From Streptomyces hydrogenans (lineage in GTDB: Bacteria > Actinomycetota > Actinomycetes > Streptomycetales > Streptomycetaceae), in contig NZ_BNBS01000002.1 of the NCBI RefSeq assembly GCF_014656075.1, positions 1 to 64,000 of the forward strand: 64,000 nucleotides of DNA, read 5' to 3'. The translations under genes and the position numbers were made by a program. Below, one piece after another: positions 36,813 to 46,532 of the stretch (the first letter of the stretch is position 1; every line of letters starts with the position of its first letter). The notes beneath the pieces were generated by a model. The model did not search any database. It saw only the letters and a program-made list of their open reading frames with translations, and was not told the DNA's origin.

Positions 36813-38528
36813 CTAGAGCGGCGCCTCCCACACCACCGACGTGCCGCCGCCGTCCTCGGCGAGACCCGGACCGCACCAGCTCGCACCGCCGAGGGACTCG
36901 GCGCGCCGGGCGAGGTTGCGCAGGCCGCTGCGGCGGCCGCCCTCGGGCATGCCCACGCCGTCGTCCGCGACCGTGAGCCGTACCCCGGGCGAACCGTCCG
37001 GCAGGGTCACGGTCGCGTCGACGACGACCTCGATGCGGCTCGCGGACGAGTGCCGGAAGGCGTTGGAGAGCGCCTCGCGGAGCGCGGCGATCAGGTTCTT
37101 GCCGGTCAGTTCGCCGACCGTGGCGTCGATCGCGCCGAGGAAGCGGTGCGCGGGCTTGAAGCCCAGCGGCACCGCCGCCATGTTGATCTCCCGCAGCACC
37201 CGCGTGCGCAGCCCCGACGGCGCCTCCGCCGGGCCCTGCTGGAGCGCGAAGATCGCCGTGCGGATCTCCTGGATGGTGACGTCCAGCTCGTCCACGGCCT
37301 TGCCGACGCCCTCCTGGACGGCCGGCACGATCGCCTTCCGCTGCGCGCTCTCCAGCATCATCCCGGTGGCGAAGAGCCGCTGGATGACGAGGTCGTGGAG
37401 GTCGCGGGCGATCCGGTCGCGGTCCTCGAAGACCGCGAGCCGCTCCCGGTCGCGCTGCGCCTCGGCCATCATCAGCGCGAGCGCGGCCTGCGAGGCGAAC
37501 TGGGTGGCGAGGGTCCGCTCGGCCTCCGAGAAGGGGCGGGCGCCCCGGGCGCGGGGCATCGCGAGCGCGCCCAGGACCCGGCCGCCGCTCTGCAACGGCA
37601 GCAGCATGCTCGGCCCGTAGGCGGAGGTCAGCCGGCTGATCATGCGCGGGTCGGAGGAGGCGTCCTGGACGAAGACCGCCTCGCCCTCCAGGAGCAGCTC
37701 CACGACCCGGCTCTCCGGCGGGATCACCATGCCGAGGGACTTGGTGGGCCGGGCCGAGGAGACGGCGACGATCTCAAGGCCGCCGTCCTCGGCCGGCAGC
37801 AGCACGATGCCGGCGTCCGCGTCGGCGAGCCGCCGGGCCTGTTCGGCCACGACGGCGAGGGCGTCGTCGGCGTCGCCGCCGGAGAGCAGGGCGGTGGTCA
37901 CGGCGACCGAGCCGTCGATCCACCGCTCGCGCTGGCGGGCGGCCTCGTAGAGGCGGGCGTTGCCGATGGCGATGCCCGCCTCGGTGGCGAGGACCCGGAC
38001 CATGTGTTCGTCGTAGTCGTTGAACTCCTCGCCGCTGCGCTTCTCCGCGAGGTAGAGGTTGCCGAAGATCTCGCCCTGGACGCGGATGGGGACGCCGAGG
38101 AAACTCCGCATGACCGGGTGGCCGGGCGGGAAGCCGGCCGACCGGGGGTCGGTGGAGAGGTCGGCGAGCCGGATCGTCCGGGGCTCGCGGATGAGCGCGC
38201 CGAGCAGCCCGGCGTGCCCGTCGGGCCGGTGCCCGATGCGCCGGGCCACGTCCTCGCCGACGCCGTACGTGACGAAGTCGGAGAGGCCCTTGCCCTCCTC
38301 GTCGACGACCCCGATGGCCGCGTAGCGGGCGGCCGCCAGCTCCGCGGCCGTCTCGCAGATCCGGTCGAGGGTGGTGTGCAGTTCGAGCCCGGTGCCCACC
38401 GACCGCATCGCTTCGAGCAGCTGCGGCACGCGGGCGGTGAGCTCCGTGGACAGCCCCTGGAGGCTCCGGGTGGCCTCGGTGGCGGCGACCAGGGGGTCCG
38501 GTGAATCGGGCGTGGCGGCAGCGGTCAT
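36813..38528 (-). CDS. GAF-domain sensor histidine kinase (DevS/NarL-type)
   Basis: 571 residues, no membrane segment. Two GAF domains (about 45-190 and 215-355) precede a HisKA_3 dimerisation segment with His378 (RIARDLHDLVIQRL) and an ATPase domain (N box LREALSNAFRHS, G1 VADDGVGMP). The order and the H-box closely resemble mycobacterial DevS/DosT, where GAF-bound heme senses oxygen or NO; heme binding here is not demonstrated. It starts 20 bases after the cydCD stop, so it may be the fifth gene of the cyd operon. No response regulator is adjacent. Confidence 0.88.
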   Translation of the reverse strand: MTAAATPDSPDPLVAATEATRSLQGLSTELTARVPQLLEAMRSVGTGLELHTTLDRICETAAELAAARYAAIGVVDEEGKGLSDFVTYGVGEDVARRIGHRPDGHAGLLGALIREPRTIRLADLSTDPRSAGFPPGHPVMRSFLGVPIRVQGEIFGNLYLAEKRSGEEFNDYDEHMVRVLATEAGIAIGNARLYEAARQRERWIDGSVAVTTALLSGGDADDALAVVAEQARRLADADAGIVLLPAEDGGLEIVAVSSARPTKSLGMVIPPESRVVELLLEGEAVFVQDASSDPRMISRLTSAYGPSMLLPLQSGGRVLGALAMPRARGARPFSEAERTLATQFASQAALALMMAEAQRDRERLAVFEDRDRIARDLHDLVIQRLFATGMMLESAQRKAIVPAVQEGVGKAVDELDVTIQEIRTAIFALQQGPAEAPSGLRTRVLREINMAAVPLGFKPAHRFLGAIDATVGELTGKNLIAALREALSNAFRHSSASRIEVVVDATVTLPDGSPGVRLTVADDGVGMPEGGRRSGLRNLARRAESLGGASWCGPGLAEDGGGTSVVWEAPL

Positions 38529-38548
38529 GGACCTGAGCCTAGTTAGTC

Positions 38549-41500
38549 CTATTTGGCGAGAAAAGTCGGACGGCTGTCGGTGGCCGTCCCCACGGCGTCG
38601 AGGAGGAGGTCGGCCGCCCGTTCCTGCTCCAGCATCCGGCGCAGCGGCCCGTCCTCGGCGGCCAGCTCGGCGTACGGTCCGCGCTGCACGGTCCGGCCGC
38701 CGTCCAGGACCACCACCTCGTCGACCGCGTCGAGTCCCCGCAGCCGGTGGGTGATGAGGACGGTGGTCCGGCCCTCGGTCGCGCGCAGCAGGTCGTCGGT
38801 GAGCGCGTCGGCGGTGGCCAGGTCCAGGTGCTCGGCCGGCTCGTCGAGGACGAGGACCGGGAAGTCGGCGAGGAGCGCGCGGGCCAGCGCGAGCCGCTGC
38901 CGCTGGCCGCCCGAGAGCTTCGAGCCGTGCTCGCCCACCAGGGTGTCGAGCCCGTCGGGCAGGACGTCCACCCAGTCGAGGAGCCGGGCCCTGCGGAGCG
39001 CCTCGCGCAGTTGCTCGTCGCTCGCGTCGGTGCGGGCCAGCCGCAGGTTCTCGCGCAGGGAGCTGTCGAAGAGGTGCGCGTCCTGCGCGCAGAGCCCGAC
39101 GAAGCGGCGGACGTCGTCGCCGTCGAGCTCCCACGCGGGCACCCCGCCGATCTTGTACGTACCGGCTTCCGCGTCGAGGAACCGCAGCAGCACCTGGGCG
39201 AGCGTGGTCTTGCCGGAGCCGGAGGCGCCGACCACGGCGACCCGCCGCCCGGCGTCCAGGGTGAGCGCGAACCCGTCGAGCGCGGGGTGCTCCTGTCCGG
39301 CGTACCGGGCGCCGATCCCCGCCAGCTCCAGCGGGAACGGCCCGGCCGGGGGAGCGGCGGGCACGGCCGGCTCGTGTACGGGGACGGGCGCGTCCAGCAC
39401 CTCGAAGACCCGCTCCGCGCTGTGCCGGACCCGCTGCCGGTACTGGACGGCGAGCGGCAGCCCGGTCACGGCCTCGAAGGCGGCGAGCGGGGTGAGGACG
39501 ACGACGGCGAGGGCGACCCCGTCGAGCCGGCCGTCCCGGACGGCCTGCACCCCGACCCAGGCCGCGGCCACCACGGTCAGGCCGCACACCACGGCCGAGA
39601 GCCCCGCGCCGAGCGCGGCGGCGGCGGACTGCCGGGAGGCGATGCCGGTGAGGGTGCGGTCGGCGGCCCGCGCGCGGTCGAGCCGGTCCCGCAGCGCCGC
39701 CGCCAGGGTCAGTTCGGCGCAGCCGCGCAGCGGATCGGCCACGGCGGTCGCGAGCACCCCGCGCGCCGGGGCGAGCCGTCGCTCGGCCCGCCGGGCCAGC
39801 GCGGCGCCCAGCGGCGGCACGAGCACGCCCGCGAGGAGGAGGCCCGCCGCGAGCACGGCGCCCGCCTCGGGCAGCAGCCAGGCGGTGAAGCCGACCGATC
39901 CGAGCCCGACGAGGAGCGCGGCACCGGCCGGGAGCAGCCAGCGCAGCCAGTAGTCCTGGAGGGCGTCGACGTCGTGGACGAGCCGGGCGAGCAGGTCGCC
40001 GCGCCGGGTGCGGCGCAGCCCCGCGGGGGCGATCCGCTCCAGCCGGGCGTAGACGGAGACCCGCAGTTCGGCGAGCATCCGCAGCACGGCGTCGTGCGAG
40101 ACAAGCCGCTCGGCGTACCGGAAGACGGCCCGTCCGATGCCGAAGGCCCGGGTGGCGGTCACGGCGACCATCAGGTGCAGCACGGGCGGCTGCTCCGAGG
40201 CCCGCGAGATGAGCCAGCCGGACACGGCCATGAGGCCCACGGCCGCGCCGAGCGCCAGGCTCCCGAGCAGCAGCGCGAGCGCCATCCGCCCCTTGAGCTG
40301 CCCGGCCATCGCCCGGACGCGGGCGAGGACACCGCGTCCCGCCGCCGCGCCCGCCGCGGGCGCGGGCTCCTCCAGGGCCGGGACCAGGGCCTGGGCCCCG
40401 GGGCGCACCCCGTCGACGGAACCGTCGCCGGCCTCCGCACCACCGGCACTCCCGTCGGCCGACGCGTCCGCCGATCCGTCCGCCGGTACGTCCTCCGGTC
40501 CGGCCGCCGTCCCGATCCGCACCACGCGGTCCGCGACGGCCAGCAGCGCCGGTCGGTGCACCACGAGCAGCACCGTCCGGCCGTGGGCCAGCCGCCGCAC
40601 CGCGTCGACGATCCCCGCCTCCGTCTCCCCGTCCAGCGCCGCCGTCGGCTCGTCGAGCAGCAGCAGCGGACGGTCCGCGAGGAAGGCCCGGGCGAGCGCG
40701 AGCCGCTGCCGCTGGCCGGCCGACAGTCCCGCCCCGTCCTCGCCCAGCACGGTCGCGGCACCCTCGGGCAGCGCGTCCACGAAGGAGTCCGCGCCGGCCT
40801 CGCGCAGCGCCGCCCGCACCTGGTCGTCACCGGCCTCCGGCCGGGCGAGCCGTACGTTCTCGGCGATCGTCCCGGCGAAGAGGTACGGCCGCTGCGGCAC
40901 CCACGCGATCCGCTCCCGCCAGGCCGCCAGGTCCAGCTCCGCCAGGTCCACGCCCCCGACCCGTACGGCTCCGCCCGTCTCCGGCTCCGTGAAGCCGAGG
41001 ACGACGTCGAGCAGGGTCGACTTCCCGGCACCGCTCGGCCCGACCAGGGCCACGGTCTCCCCCGGCTCGACGGTGAGGCTCGCCGCGTCCAGGGAGGGCT
41101 CGGCGCGCCCGGGGTGGCGGACCGTCACCCGGTCCAGCTCCAGTCGCGCGTCGGCGGGCACCGCCCGGGTACCGCCGCCGCGCACCGGCGTCTCCAGGAC
41201 CTCGAAGATCTCCTCGGCCGCCGCCAGGCCCTCCGCCGCCGCGTGGAACTGCGCGCCGACCTGGCGCAGCGGCAGATACGCCTCGGGGGCGAGGACCAGG
41301 ATGACGAGTCCGGTGTAGAGGTCGAGGGTGCCGTGGACGAGCCGCATGCCGATGGTGACCGCGACGAGCGCCACGGACAGCGTGGAGAGCAGTTCGAGGG
41401 CGAAGGACGACAGGAAGGCGATCCGCAGCGTGCGCATGGTCGCCCGCCGGTAGTCGGCGGTGATGGCGCGGATCGAGGCGGCCTGGGCCTTGGCCCGGCC

Positions 41501-42148
41501 GAAGACCTTGAGGGTGGGCAGTCCGGCGACGACGTCGAGGAAGTGGCCGGAAAGCCGGGAGAGCAGTTTCCACTGCCGGTCCATCCGGGCCTGGGTGTAC
41601 CAGCCGATCAGGATCATGAAGACCGGGATGAGCGGCAGGGTGACGACGATGATCGCGGCCGAGACCCAGTCCTCGGTGACGATCCGCGCGAGGACCGCCA
41701 GCGGGACGACGACCGCGAGGCCGAGCTGGGGCAGGTAGCGGGCGAAGTAGTCGTCGAGCGCGTCCACGCCCCGGGTGGCGAGCGCGATGAGCGAGCCGGT
41801 GCGCTGTCCGCCGAGCCAGCCGGGTCCGAGGGCGGTGGCGCGGTCGAGGAGCCGGCCGCGGAGTTCTGACTTGACCGCCGCGCTCGCCCGGTGGGCGGCG
41901 AGTTCGGTCAGCCAGGAGACGAGGCCCCGTGCCACCGCGACCCCGGCGAGCAGCAGCAGGGGAGTGGTCAGGTCGGAAACCGAGAGGCCCTTCTGGAAGG
42001 CCCCCACCACGATCTCGGCGATGAGCATCGCCTGGGCGATCACCAGCGCCGCCCCGGCCAGGCCGAGTACGACGACCGCGACGAGGAAGAAGCGGGTCGC
42101 CCGGGCGTACCGGAGCAGACGCGGGTCGATCGGTTTCACGTGAAACAT
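38549..42148 (-). CDS. cydCD: CydD-CydC fused ABC transporter for cytochrome bd assembly
   Basis: 1199 residues joining CydD (first about 560) and CydC. Each half has six helices and an ATPase: GPSGAGKST, LSAGQRQRL, LLLLDEPTAALD; then GASGSGKTT, LSGGQRQRL, VLVLDEPAEHLD. In enteric bacteria CydDC exports thiols and heme-related compounds needed to build cytochrome bd. The start is ambiguous: ATG gives MFHVK, all within a perfect parS site, while the GTG three codons on is ten bases from AGAGGGG, a better spacing. A Gly/Ala/Ser/Asp-rich linker of about 45 residues separates the halves. Confidence 0.95.
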   Translation of the reverse strand: MFHVKPIDPRLLRYARATRFFLVAVVVLGLAGAALVIAQAMLIAEIVVGAFQKGLSVSDLTTPLLLLAGVAVARGLVSWLTELAAHRASAAVKSELRGRLLDRATALGPGWLGGQRTGSLIALATRGVDALDDYFARYLPQLGLAVVVPLAVLARIVTEDWVSAAIIVVTLPLIPVFMILIGWYTQARMDRQWKLLSRLSGHFLDVVAGLPTLKVFGRAKAQAASIRAITADYRRATMRTLRIAFLSSFALELLSTLSVALVAVTIGMRLVHGTLDLYTGLVILVLAPEAYLPLRQVGAQFHAAAEGLAAAEEIFEVLETPVRGGGTRAVPADARLELDRVTVRHPGRAEPSLDAASLTVEPGETVALVGPSGAGKSTLLDVVLGFTEPETGGAVRVGGVDLAELDLAAWRERIAWVPQRPYLFAGTIAENVRLARPEAGDDQVRAALREAGADSFVDALPEGAATVLGEDGAGLSAGQRQRLALARAFLADRPLLLLDEPTAALDGETEAGIVDAVRRLAHGRTVLLVVHRPALLAVADRVVRIGTAAGPEDVPADGSADASADGSAGGAEAGDGSVDGVRPGAQALVPALEEPAPAAGAAAGRGVLARVRAMAGQLKGRMALALLLGSLALGAAVGLMAVSGWLISRASEQPPVLHLMVAVTATRAFGIGRAVFRYAERLVSHDAVLRMLAELRVSVYARLERIAPAGLRRTRRGDLLARLVHDVDALQDYWLRWLLPAGAALLVGLGSVGFTAWLLPEAGAVLAAGLLLAGVLVPPLGAALARRAERRLAPARGVLATAVADPLRGCAELTLAAALRDRLDRARAADRTLTGIASRQSAAAALGAGLSAVVCGLTVVAAAWVGVQAVRDGRLDGVALAVVVLTPLAAFEAVTGLPLAVQYRQRVRHSAERVFEVLDAPVPVHEPAVPAAPPAGPFPLELAGIGARYAGQEHPALDGFALTLDAGRRVAVVGASGSGKTTLAQVLLRFLDAEAGTYKIGGVPAWELDGDDVRRFVGLCAQDAHLFDSSLRENLRLARTDASDEQLREALRRARLLDWVDVLPDGLDTLVGEHGSKLSGGQRQRLALARALLADFPVLVLDEPAEHLDLATADALTDDLLRATEGRTTVLITHRLRGLDAVDEVVVLDGGRTVQRGPYAELAAEDGPLRRMLEQERAADLLLDAVGTATDSRPTFLAK
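42133..42146. promoter_or_regulatory. parS: parS site overlapping the cydCD start
   Basis: GTTTCACGTGAAAC, the exact 14-bp palindrome bound by Streptomyces ParB. On the minus strand it encodes codons 1-5 of the longest cydCD frame (MFHVK) and contains the alternative GTG start. Confidence 0.9.
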
Positions 42149-42163
42149 GCCCCTCTGGATGAG

Positions 42164-42189
42164 CGCCCGGGCCCTCGGGGGCCCGGGCG
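42164..42189 (-). terminator. hairpin between cydB and cydCD
   Basis: Perfect 11-bp stem (CGCCCGGGCCC/GGGCCCGGGCG) with a four-base loop, about 30 bases after the cydB stop and 15 before the cydCD start. It could attenuate transcription or stabilise the cydAB message. No U-tract. Confidence 0.6.
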
Positions 42190-42220
42190 ACGACGGCCCT
42201 GGCAGGCGCCGGCGTGTGCC

Positions 42221-43222
42221 CTAGTGGGCGTCGGCGATGTGCTGGGTGCCGATCCGCTTGCGGAACACCCAGTAGGTCCAGCCCTGGTAGAGCAGGACCA
42301 GCGGCGTGGCGATGGCCGCGCACCACGTCATGATCTTGAGCGTGTACGGGCTCGACGACGCGTTGGTCACCGTCAGGCTCCACGCGGGGTCGAGCGAGGA
42401 CGGCATGACGTTCGGGAAGAGCGCCAGGAACAGCATGGCGACCGCGGCGGCGATCGTCACCCCCGAGAGCGCGAAGGACCAGCCCTCGCGTCCCGCCTTG
42501 ATCGCCCCGATCGCGCCGACCAGCGAGACCGCCGCGATCAGCATGGCCGCGAGGCTCCAGCCGTCACCCGAGTCGACCTGGGTCCAGAGCAGGAAGGCGA
42601 CCGCGAGGACCGCCGTGACCAGGCCCAGCCGGAGCGCGAGCGTCCGGGCGCGGACCCGGATGTCGCCGACCGTCTTGAGGGCGACGAAGACCGTGCCGTG
42701 GAAGGTGAAGAGGGTGAGCGTGACCAGCCCGCCGAGGATCGCGTACGGGTTGAGCAGGTCCCAGAAGGTGCCGACGTACTCCATGTTCCGGTCGATCTTC
42801 ACGCCCCGGACGATGTTGCCGAAGGCCACGCCCCACAGGATCGCGGGGATCAGCGAGGTCCAGAAGATGGCCTGCTCCCAGTTGCGCTGCCAGTTCTCCT
42901 CGGGCCGCTTCGCGCGGTACTCGAAGGCGACGCCGCGGATGATGAGGCAGACCAGGATGATCAGCAGGGGCAGGTAGAAGCCGGAGAAGAGGGTCGCGTA
43001 CCACTCGGGGAAGGCGGCGAAGGTCGCGCCGCCCGCGGTCAGCAGCCACACCTCGTTGCCGTCCCAGACGGGTCCGATGGTGTTGATCAGAACCCGCTTC
43101 TCGGCCCGGTTCCGGGCGAGCAGCTTGGTGAGGATGCCGACCCCGAAGTCGAACCCCTCCAGGAAGAAGTAGCCGGTCCACAGGACCGCGATGAGTACGA
43201 ACCAGACGTCGTGGAGTTCCAT
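42221..43222 (-). CDS. cydB: cytochrome bd ubiquinol/menaquinol oxidase subunit II
   Basis: 333 residues with eight or nine helices; family-defining segments are LHDVWFVLIAVLWTGYFFLEGFDFG (split here as DVWFVLIAVLWTGYF and LEGFDFGVGIL) and TIGPVWDGNEVWLL. It partners CydA in the oxygen-reducing quinol oxidase used at low oxygen or when the bc1-aa3 branch is impaired. AGGAG before the ATG; it lies 18 bases after the cydA stop. Confidence 0.96.
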   Translation of the reverse strand: MELHDVWFVLIAVLWTGYFFLEGFDFGVGILTKLLARNRAEKRVLINTIGPVWDGNEVWLLTAGGATFAAFPEWYATLFSGFYLPLLIILVCLIIRGVAFEYRAKRPEENWQRNWEQAIFWTSLIPAILWGVAFGNIVRGVKIDRNMEYVGTFWDLLNPYAILGGLVTLTLFTFHGTVFVALKTVGDIRVRARTLALRLGLVTAVLAVAFLLWTQVDSGDGWSLAAMLIAAVSLVGAIGAIKAGREGWSFALSGVTIAAAVAMLFLALFPNVMPSSLDPAWSLTVTNASSSPYTLKIMTWCAAIATPLVLLYQGWTYWVFRKRIGTQHIADAH

Positions 43223-43240
43223 GCCTCGATCTCCTGAGCC

Positions 43241-44758
43241 TCAGTACGAGAAGGCCATGGGCCGGTCGGGGTCACGGGTGTCCCCGCCGATCCTGGTGGG
43301 CGGGTTGAGGTCGTTCTCGGTGAGCTCGGGCGGGCCGGCCTTCACGTACTTCACGAGGAGCTTGACCTCGATGACGGCGAGGATCGCGTAGAGCGTGGTG
43401 AAGACGATCATCGAGGTGAGCACCTCGCCCTGGGAGACCCCGGGGGAGACGGCGGAGCTGGTCTTCATCACTCCGTAGACCACCCAGGGCTGCCGGCCCA
43501 TCTCGGTGAAGATCCAGCCCCAGGAGTTGGCGATCAGCGGGAAGAGCATGGTCCAGAGGGCCACGATCCAGTACCACCTGCCGAGCTTCGGGCTCAGCGC
43601 CTTGTTCTTGAAGAGGACGAGGTTCGGCACTTCGTCCTCACCGGTCCTCAGTCCGGGGGCGATCAGGAACTTCTTGCGGGTCAGCCAGAGGCCGAGGACG
43701 CCGAGGGCGAGCGAGGCCATGCCGAAGCCGATCATCCACCGGAAGCCCCAGTAGGCGACGGGGATGTTGGGCCGGTAGTCGCCGGGCCCGTACTTCTCCT
43801 GCTCGGCCTTGTTGACGTCGTTGATGCCGGGGACGTACGAGTGGAAGTCGCCGTTGGCGAGGTAGGACAGTATCCCGGGGATCTCGACGGCGACCTCGTT
43901 GTGGCCCTTGTCCACGTCGCCGATGGCGAAGATGGAGAAGGGCGCGGGTGCCTCGCCGTCCCAGAGCGCCTCGGCGGCGGCCATCTTCATCGGCTGCTGC
44001 TTGAACATGACCTTGCCGAGCATGTCCCCGCTGATGGCGGTGCCGAGGCCGGCGATGATCAGGGTGATCAGGCCGAGCCGCAGCGAGGTCCGCATCACCG
44101 GAACGTGCCGCTTGCGCATCAGGTGGAAGGCGGAGATGCCGACCATGAAGGCGCCGCCGACGAGGAAGGCGGCCGTCATGGTGTGGAAGAACTGGGTGAG
44201 CGCGGTGTTCTGGGTGAGCACCGCCCAGAAGTCGGTGAGTTCGGCCCGGGCGCCCTGGCCGCGGTCCTCGTTGATGCGGTAGCCCACCGGGTGCTGCATC
44301 CAGGAGTTGGCGGCCAGGATGAAGTACGCGGAGAGGATCGTGCCGATCGACACCATCCAGATGCAGGCGAGGTGGATCTTCTTCGGCAGCTTGTCCCAGC
44401 CGAAGATCCACAGGCCGATGAAGGTGGACTCGAAAAAGAAGGCGATGAGCGCCTCGAAGGCCAGCGGGGCGCCGAAGATGTCACCGACGAAGCGGGAGTA
44501 GTCCGACCAGTTCATGCCGAACTGGAACTCCTGCACGATGCCGGTGACGACACCCATCGCGATGTTGATGAGGAAGAGCTTTCCCCAGAACTTCGTCGCC
44601 CTGAGGTACTTCTCCTTCCCGGTCCGGACCCAGGCGGTCTGGAGACCGGCGGTGAGTGCGGCGAGGGAGATCGTCAGCGGGACGAAGAGAAAGTGGTAGA
44701 CGGTGGTGATGCCGAACTGCCAGCGCGCCAAGGTCTCCGGCGCCAAAGCGAGGTCCAC
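43241..44758 (-). CDS. cydA: cytochrome bd quinol oxidase subunit I
   Basis: 505 residues, nine helices, holding all three hemes. His22 (TTVYHFLF) matches the b595-side axial ligand, and the quinol-loop sequence and GRQPWVVYG motif are conserved; the long Q-loop insertion of enteric CydA is absent. GTG start behind AAGGAG. A near-perfect Rex operator lies about 85 bases upstream, so expression should rise when NADH/NAD+ is high. First gene of cydA-cydB-cydCD-(kinase). Confidence 0.97.
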   Translation of the reverse strand: MDLALAPETLARWQFGITTVYHFLFVPLTISLAALTAGLQTAWVRTGKEKYLRATKFWGKLFLINIAMGVVTGIVQEFQFGMNWSDYSRFVGDIFGAPLAFEALIAFFFESTFIGLWIFGWDKLPKKIHLACIWMVSIGTILSAYFILAANSWMQHPVGYRINEDRGQGARAELTDFWAVLTQNTALTQFFHTMTAAFLVGGAFMVGISAFHLMRKRHVPVMRTSLRLGLITLIIAGLGTAISGDMLGKVMFKQQPMKMAAAEALWDGEAPAPFSIFAIGDVDKGHNEVAVEIPGILSYLANGDFHSYVPGINDVNKAEQEKYGPGDYRPNIPVAYWGFRWMIGFGMASLALGVLGLWLTRKKFLIAPGLRTGEDEVPNLVLFKNKALSPKLGRWYWIVALWTMLFPLIANSWGWIFTEMGRQPWVVYGVMKTSSAVSPGVSQGEVLTSMIVFTTLYAILAVIEVKLLVKYVKAGPPELTENDLNPPTRIGGDTRDPDRPMAFSY

Positions 44759-44841
44759 TGCGTCTTCTCCTTACATCGCCGTGGTCACATCGGCATTTTG
44801 CCCCTTTGATCACCCTCATTACGGGACGAACAGGGACACGC

Positions 44842-44859
44842 TTGTGAACGCGTTCACAT
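44842..44859. promoter_or_regulatory. Rex operator (ROP) of the cyd operon
   Basis: TTGTGAACGCGTTCACAT matches the Streptomyces Rex operator TTGTGAACGCGTTCACAA at 17 of 18 positions. Rex leaves the site when NADH is high. This is the textbook position for cydABCD control. Confidence 0.9.
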
Positions 44860-44961
44860 TCACAAGCATTATGACTCATACGAAATCCGTACTGCAGAGC
44901 GGGGGGCTGTACCGAAGGTCACACCTTCCCAAGACCTTCAACATATTGTTGAATCCGGGCC

Positions 44962-45336
44962 ATGACCCTACGGATACGCCTCACTTGGCCGGCCGGACAC
45001 ACCACGGCCACCCTCGACGAGACCCCCACGAGCAGCGCGCTCCTGGGGGCCCTGCCGATCGTCTCCACCGCCCGCACCTGGGGCGAGGAGGTCTACTTCG
45101 ACACCCCGGTCTCGGTCCCGCGCGAGGCCGGGGCGCGCCAGGTCGTCGACCCCGGCACCGTGGCCTTCTGGACCGACGGCGACGCCCTCGCCCTCCCCTA
45201 CGGACCCACCCCGATCTCGCGGGGCGAGGAATGCCGGCTGGCGAGCCCATGCAACGTGCTGGGCTCGCTCGACGCCGACCCCCGGATCCTGGCCACCGTC
45301 CGCGACGGCGACCCGATCCGCGTGGAACTCGCCTGA
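44962..45336 (+). CDS. cyclophilin-like-fold protein (DUF369 type)
   Basis: 124 residues, all beta. The segment GTVAFWTDGDALALPYGPTP matches the conserved core of the PF04126-type cyclophilin-like family, whose members lack proven isomerase activity. ATG start, weak ribosome site. It stands alone, divergent from cydA and convergent with the aminotransferase gene. Function unknown. Confidence 0.78.
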   Translation: MTLRIRLTWPAGHTTATLDETPTSSALLGALPIVSTARTWGEEVYFDTPVSVPREAGARQVVDPGTVAFWTDGDALALPYGPTPISRGEECRLASPCNVLGSLDADPRILATVRDGDPIRVELA

Positions 45337-45401
45337 GGGGTACGCCCCAGAGCCGTCGGGCCCGGGCGACCCGCTGAGACGTACGCCCCCGAGCCGCCGG
45401 G

Positions 45402-45419
45402 CTCCGGGAACCCCCGGAG
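45402..45419. terminator. weak hairpin between convergent genes
   Basis: CTCCGGG/CCCGGAG with a four-base loop inside a 98-bp gap that also carries two imperfect copies of a GTACGCCCC...GAGCCG segment. Confidence 0.45.
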
Positions 45420-45434
45420 GCGTGCGCCCGGCCG

Positions 45435-46532
45435 TCAGGCGCCCTGGCGGAAGCCCTCCGTCACCTTGAGGAACAGGTCGTTCGCCTCGGTCTCGCCGAT
45501 CGTGACGCGCACGCCCTCCCCCGCGAACGGACGCACCACCACGCCGTGCCGCTCGCACTCCGCCGCGAACTCCATGGTCCGCTCACCGAGCCGCAGCCAG
45601 ACGAAGTTCGCCTGGGCGTCCGGCACCGTCCAGCCCTGGGCCACGAGCCCGGCGCGGACCCGCTCGCGCTCCGCCACCAGCGAGCCGACCCGGCCGAGCA
45701 GCTCGTCCTCGGCGCGCAGCGAGGCCACCGCCGCGTCCTGCGCCACCTGGCTCACGCCGAACGGCACCGCCGTCTTGCGCAGCGCGGCCGCCACCGGCTC
45801 GTGGGCGATCGCGAAGCCGACCCGCAGCCCCGCCAGGCCGTACGCCTTGGAGAAGGTGCGCAGCACCGCCACGTTCGGCCGGTCGCGGTAGAGCTCGATG
45901 CCGTCCGGGATGTCGGTGTCGCGCACGAACTCCTTGTACGCCTCGTCGATCACCACCAGGACGTCGGAGGGCACCCGGTCCAGGAAGCGCTCCAGCTCGG
46001 CCCGGCGCACCGCGGTGCCCGTCGGGTTGTTGGGGTTGCAGACGAAGATCAGGCGGGTCCGGTCGGTGATCGCCTCCGCCATCGCGTCGAGGTCGTGCAC
46101 CTCGTCGGCGGTCAGCGGCACCTGCACCGAGGTGGCCCCGCTGATCTGGGTGATGATCGGGTACGCCTCGAAGGAGCGCCAGGCGTAGATCACCTCGTCG
46201 CCCGGGCCCGAGGTCGCCTGGAGCAGCGACTGGGCGACGCCGACCGAGCCCGTGCCGGTGGCGATGTGGGAGACCGGGACGCCGAAGCGGTCGGCCAGCT
46301 CGGCCGCCAGCTCGGTGCAGGCCATGTCCGGGTACCGGTTGAAGTTCGCGGCGGCGGCCAGCGCGCTCTCCATCACGCCCGGCAGCGGCGGGTAGGGGTT
46401 CTCGTTGGAGGACAGCTTGAAGGCGGCCGGGCCGTCCGCCGCGGCCGGCTTGCCCGGCTTGTACGTGGGGACGCCGTCCAGCTCGGCTCGCAGCTTCGGG
46501 GTGGACGCGCTCGTCCCGCTCGTCTCGCTCAC
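45435..46532 (-). CDS. hisC: HisC-like (histidinol-phosphate/aromatic) aminotransferase
   Basis: 365 residues, PLP-dependent class [12 protein letters not shown] near the N-terminus, the NPNNPTGT motif, DEAYKEF and PLP-Lys229 ([12 protein letters not shown]) are standard for HisC and its aromatic-aminotransferase (Pat) relatives. Because no other histidine genes are present and Streptomyces have hisC in a histidine operon elsewhere, this copy is perhaps Pat-like; its specificity cannot be decided by eye. GTG start behind GAGGAGG. Confidence 0.85.
   Translation of the reverse strand: MSETSGTSASTPKLRAELDGVPTYKPGKPAAADGPAAFKLSSNENPYPPLPGVMESALAAAANFNRYPDMACTELAAELADRFGVPVSHIATGTGSVGVAQSLLQATSGPGDEVIYAWRSFEAYPIITQISGATSVQVPLTADEVHDLDAMAEAITDRTRLIFVCNPNNPTGTAVRRAELERFLDRVPSDVLVVIDEAYKEFVRDTDIPDGIELYRDRPNVAVLRTFSKAYGLAGLRVGFAIAHEPVAAALRKTAVPFGVSQVAQDAAVASLRAEDELLGRVGSLVAERERVRAGLVAQGWTVPDAQANFVWLRLGERTMEFAAECERHGVVVRPFAGEGVRVTIGETEANDLFLKVTEGFRQGA

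Noticed and set aside
38747..41869. 1040-codon open frame on the plus strand
   Set aside because: Antisense to cydCD; contains low-complexity Arg/Gly/Glu runs and no domain.
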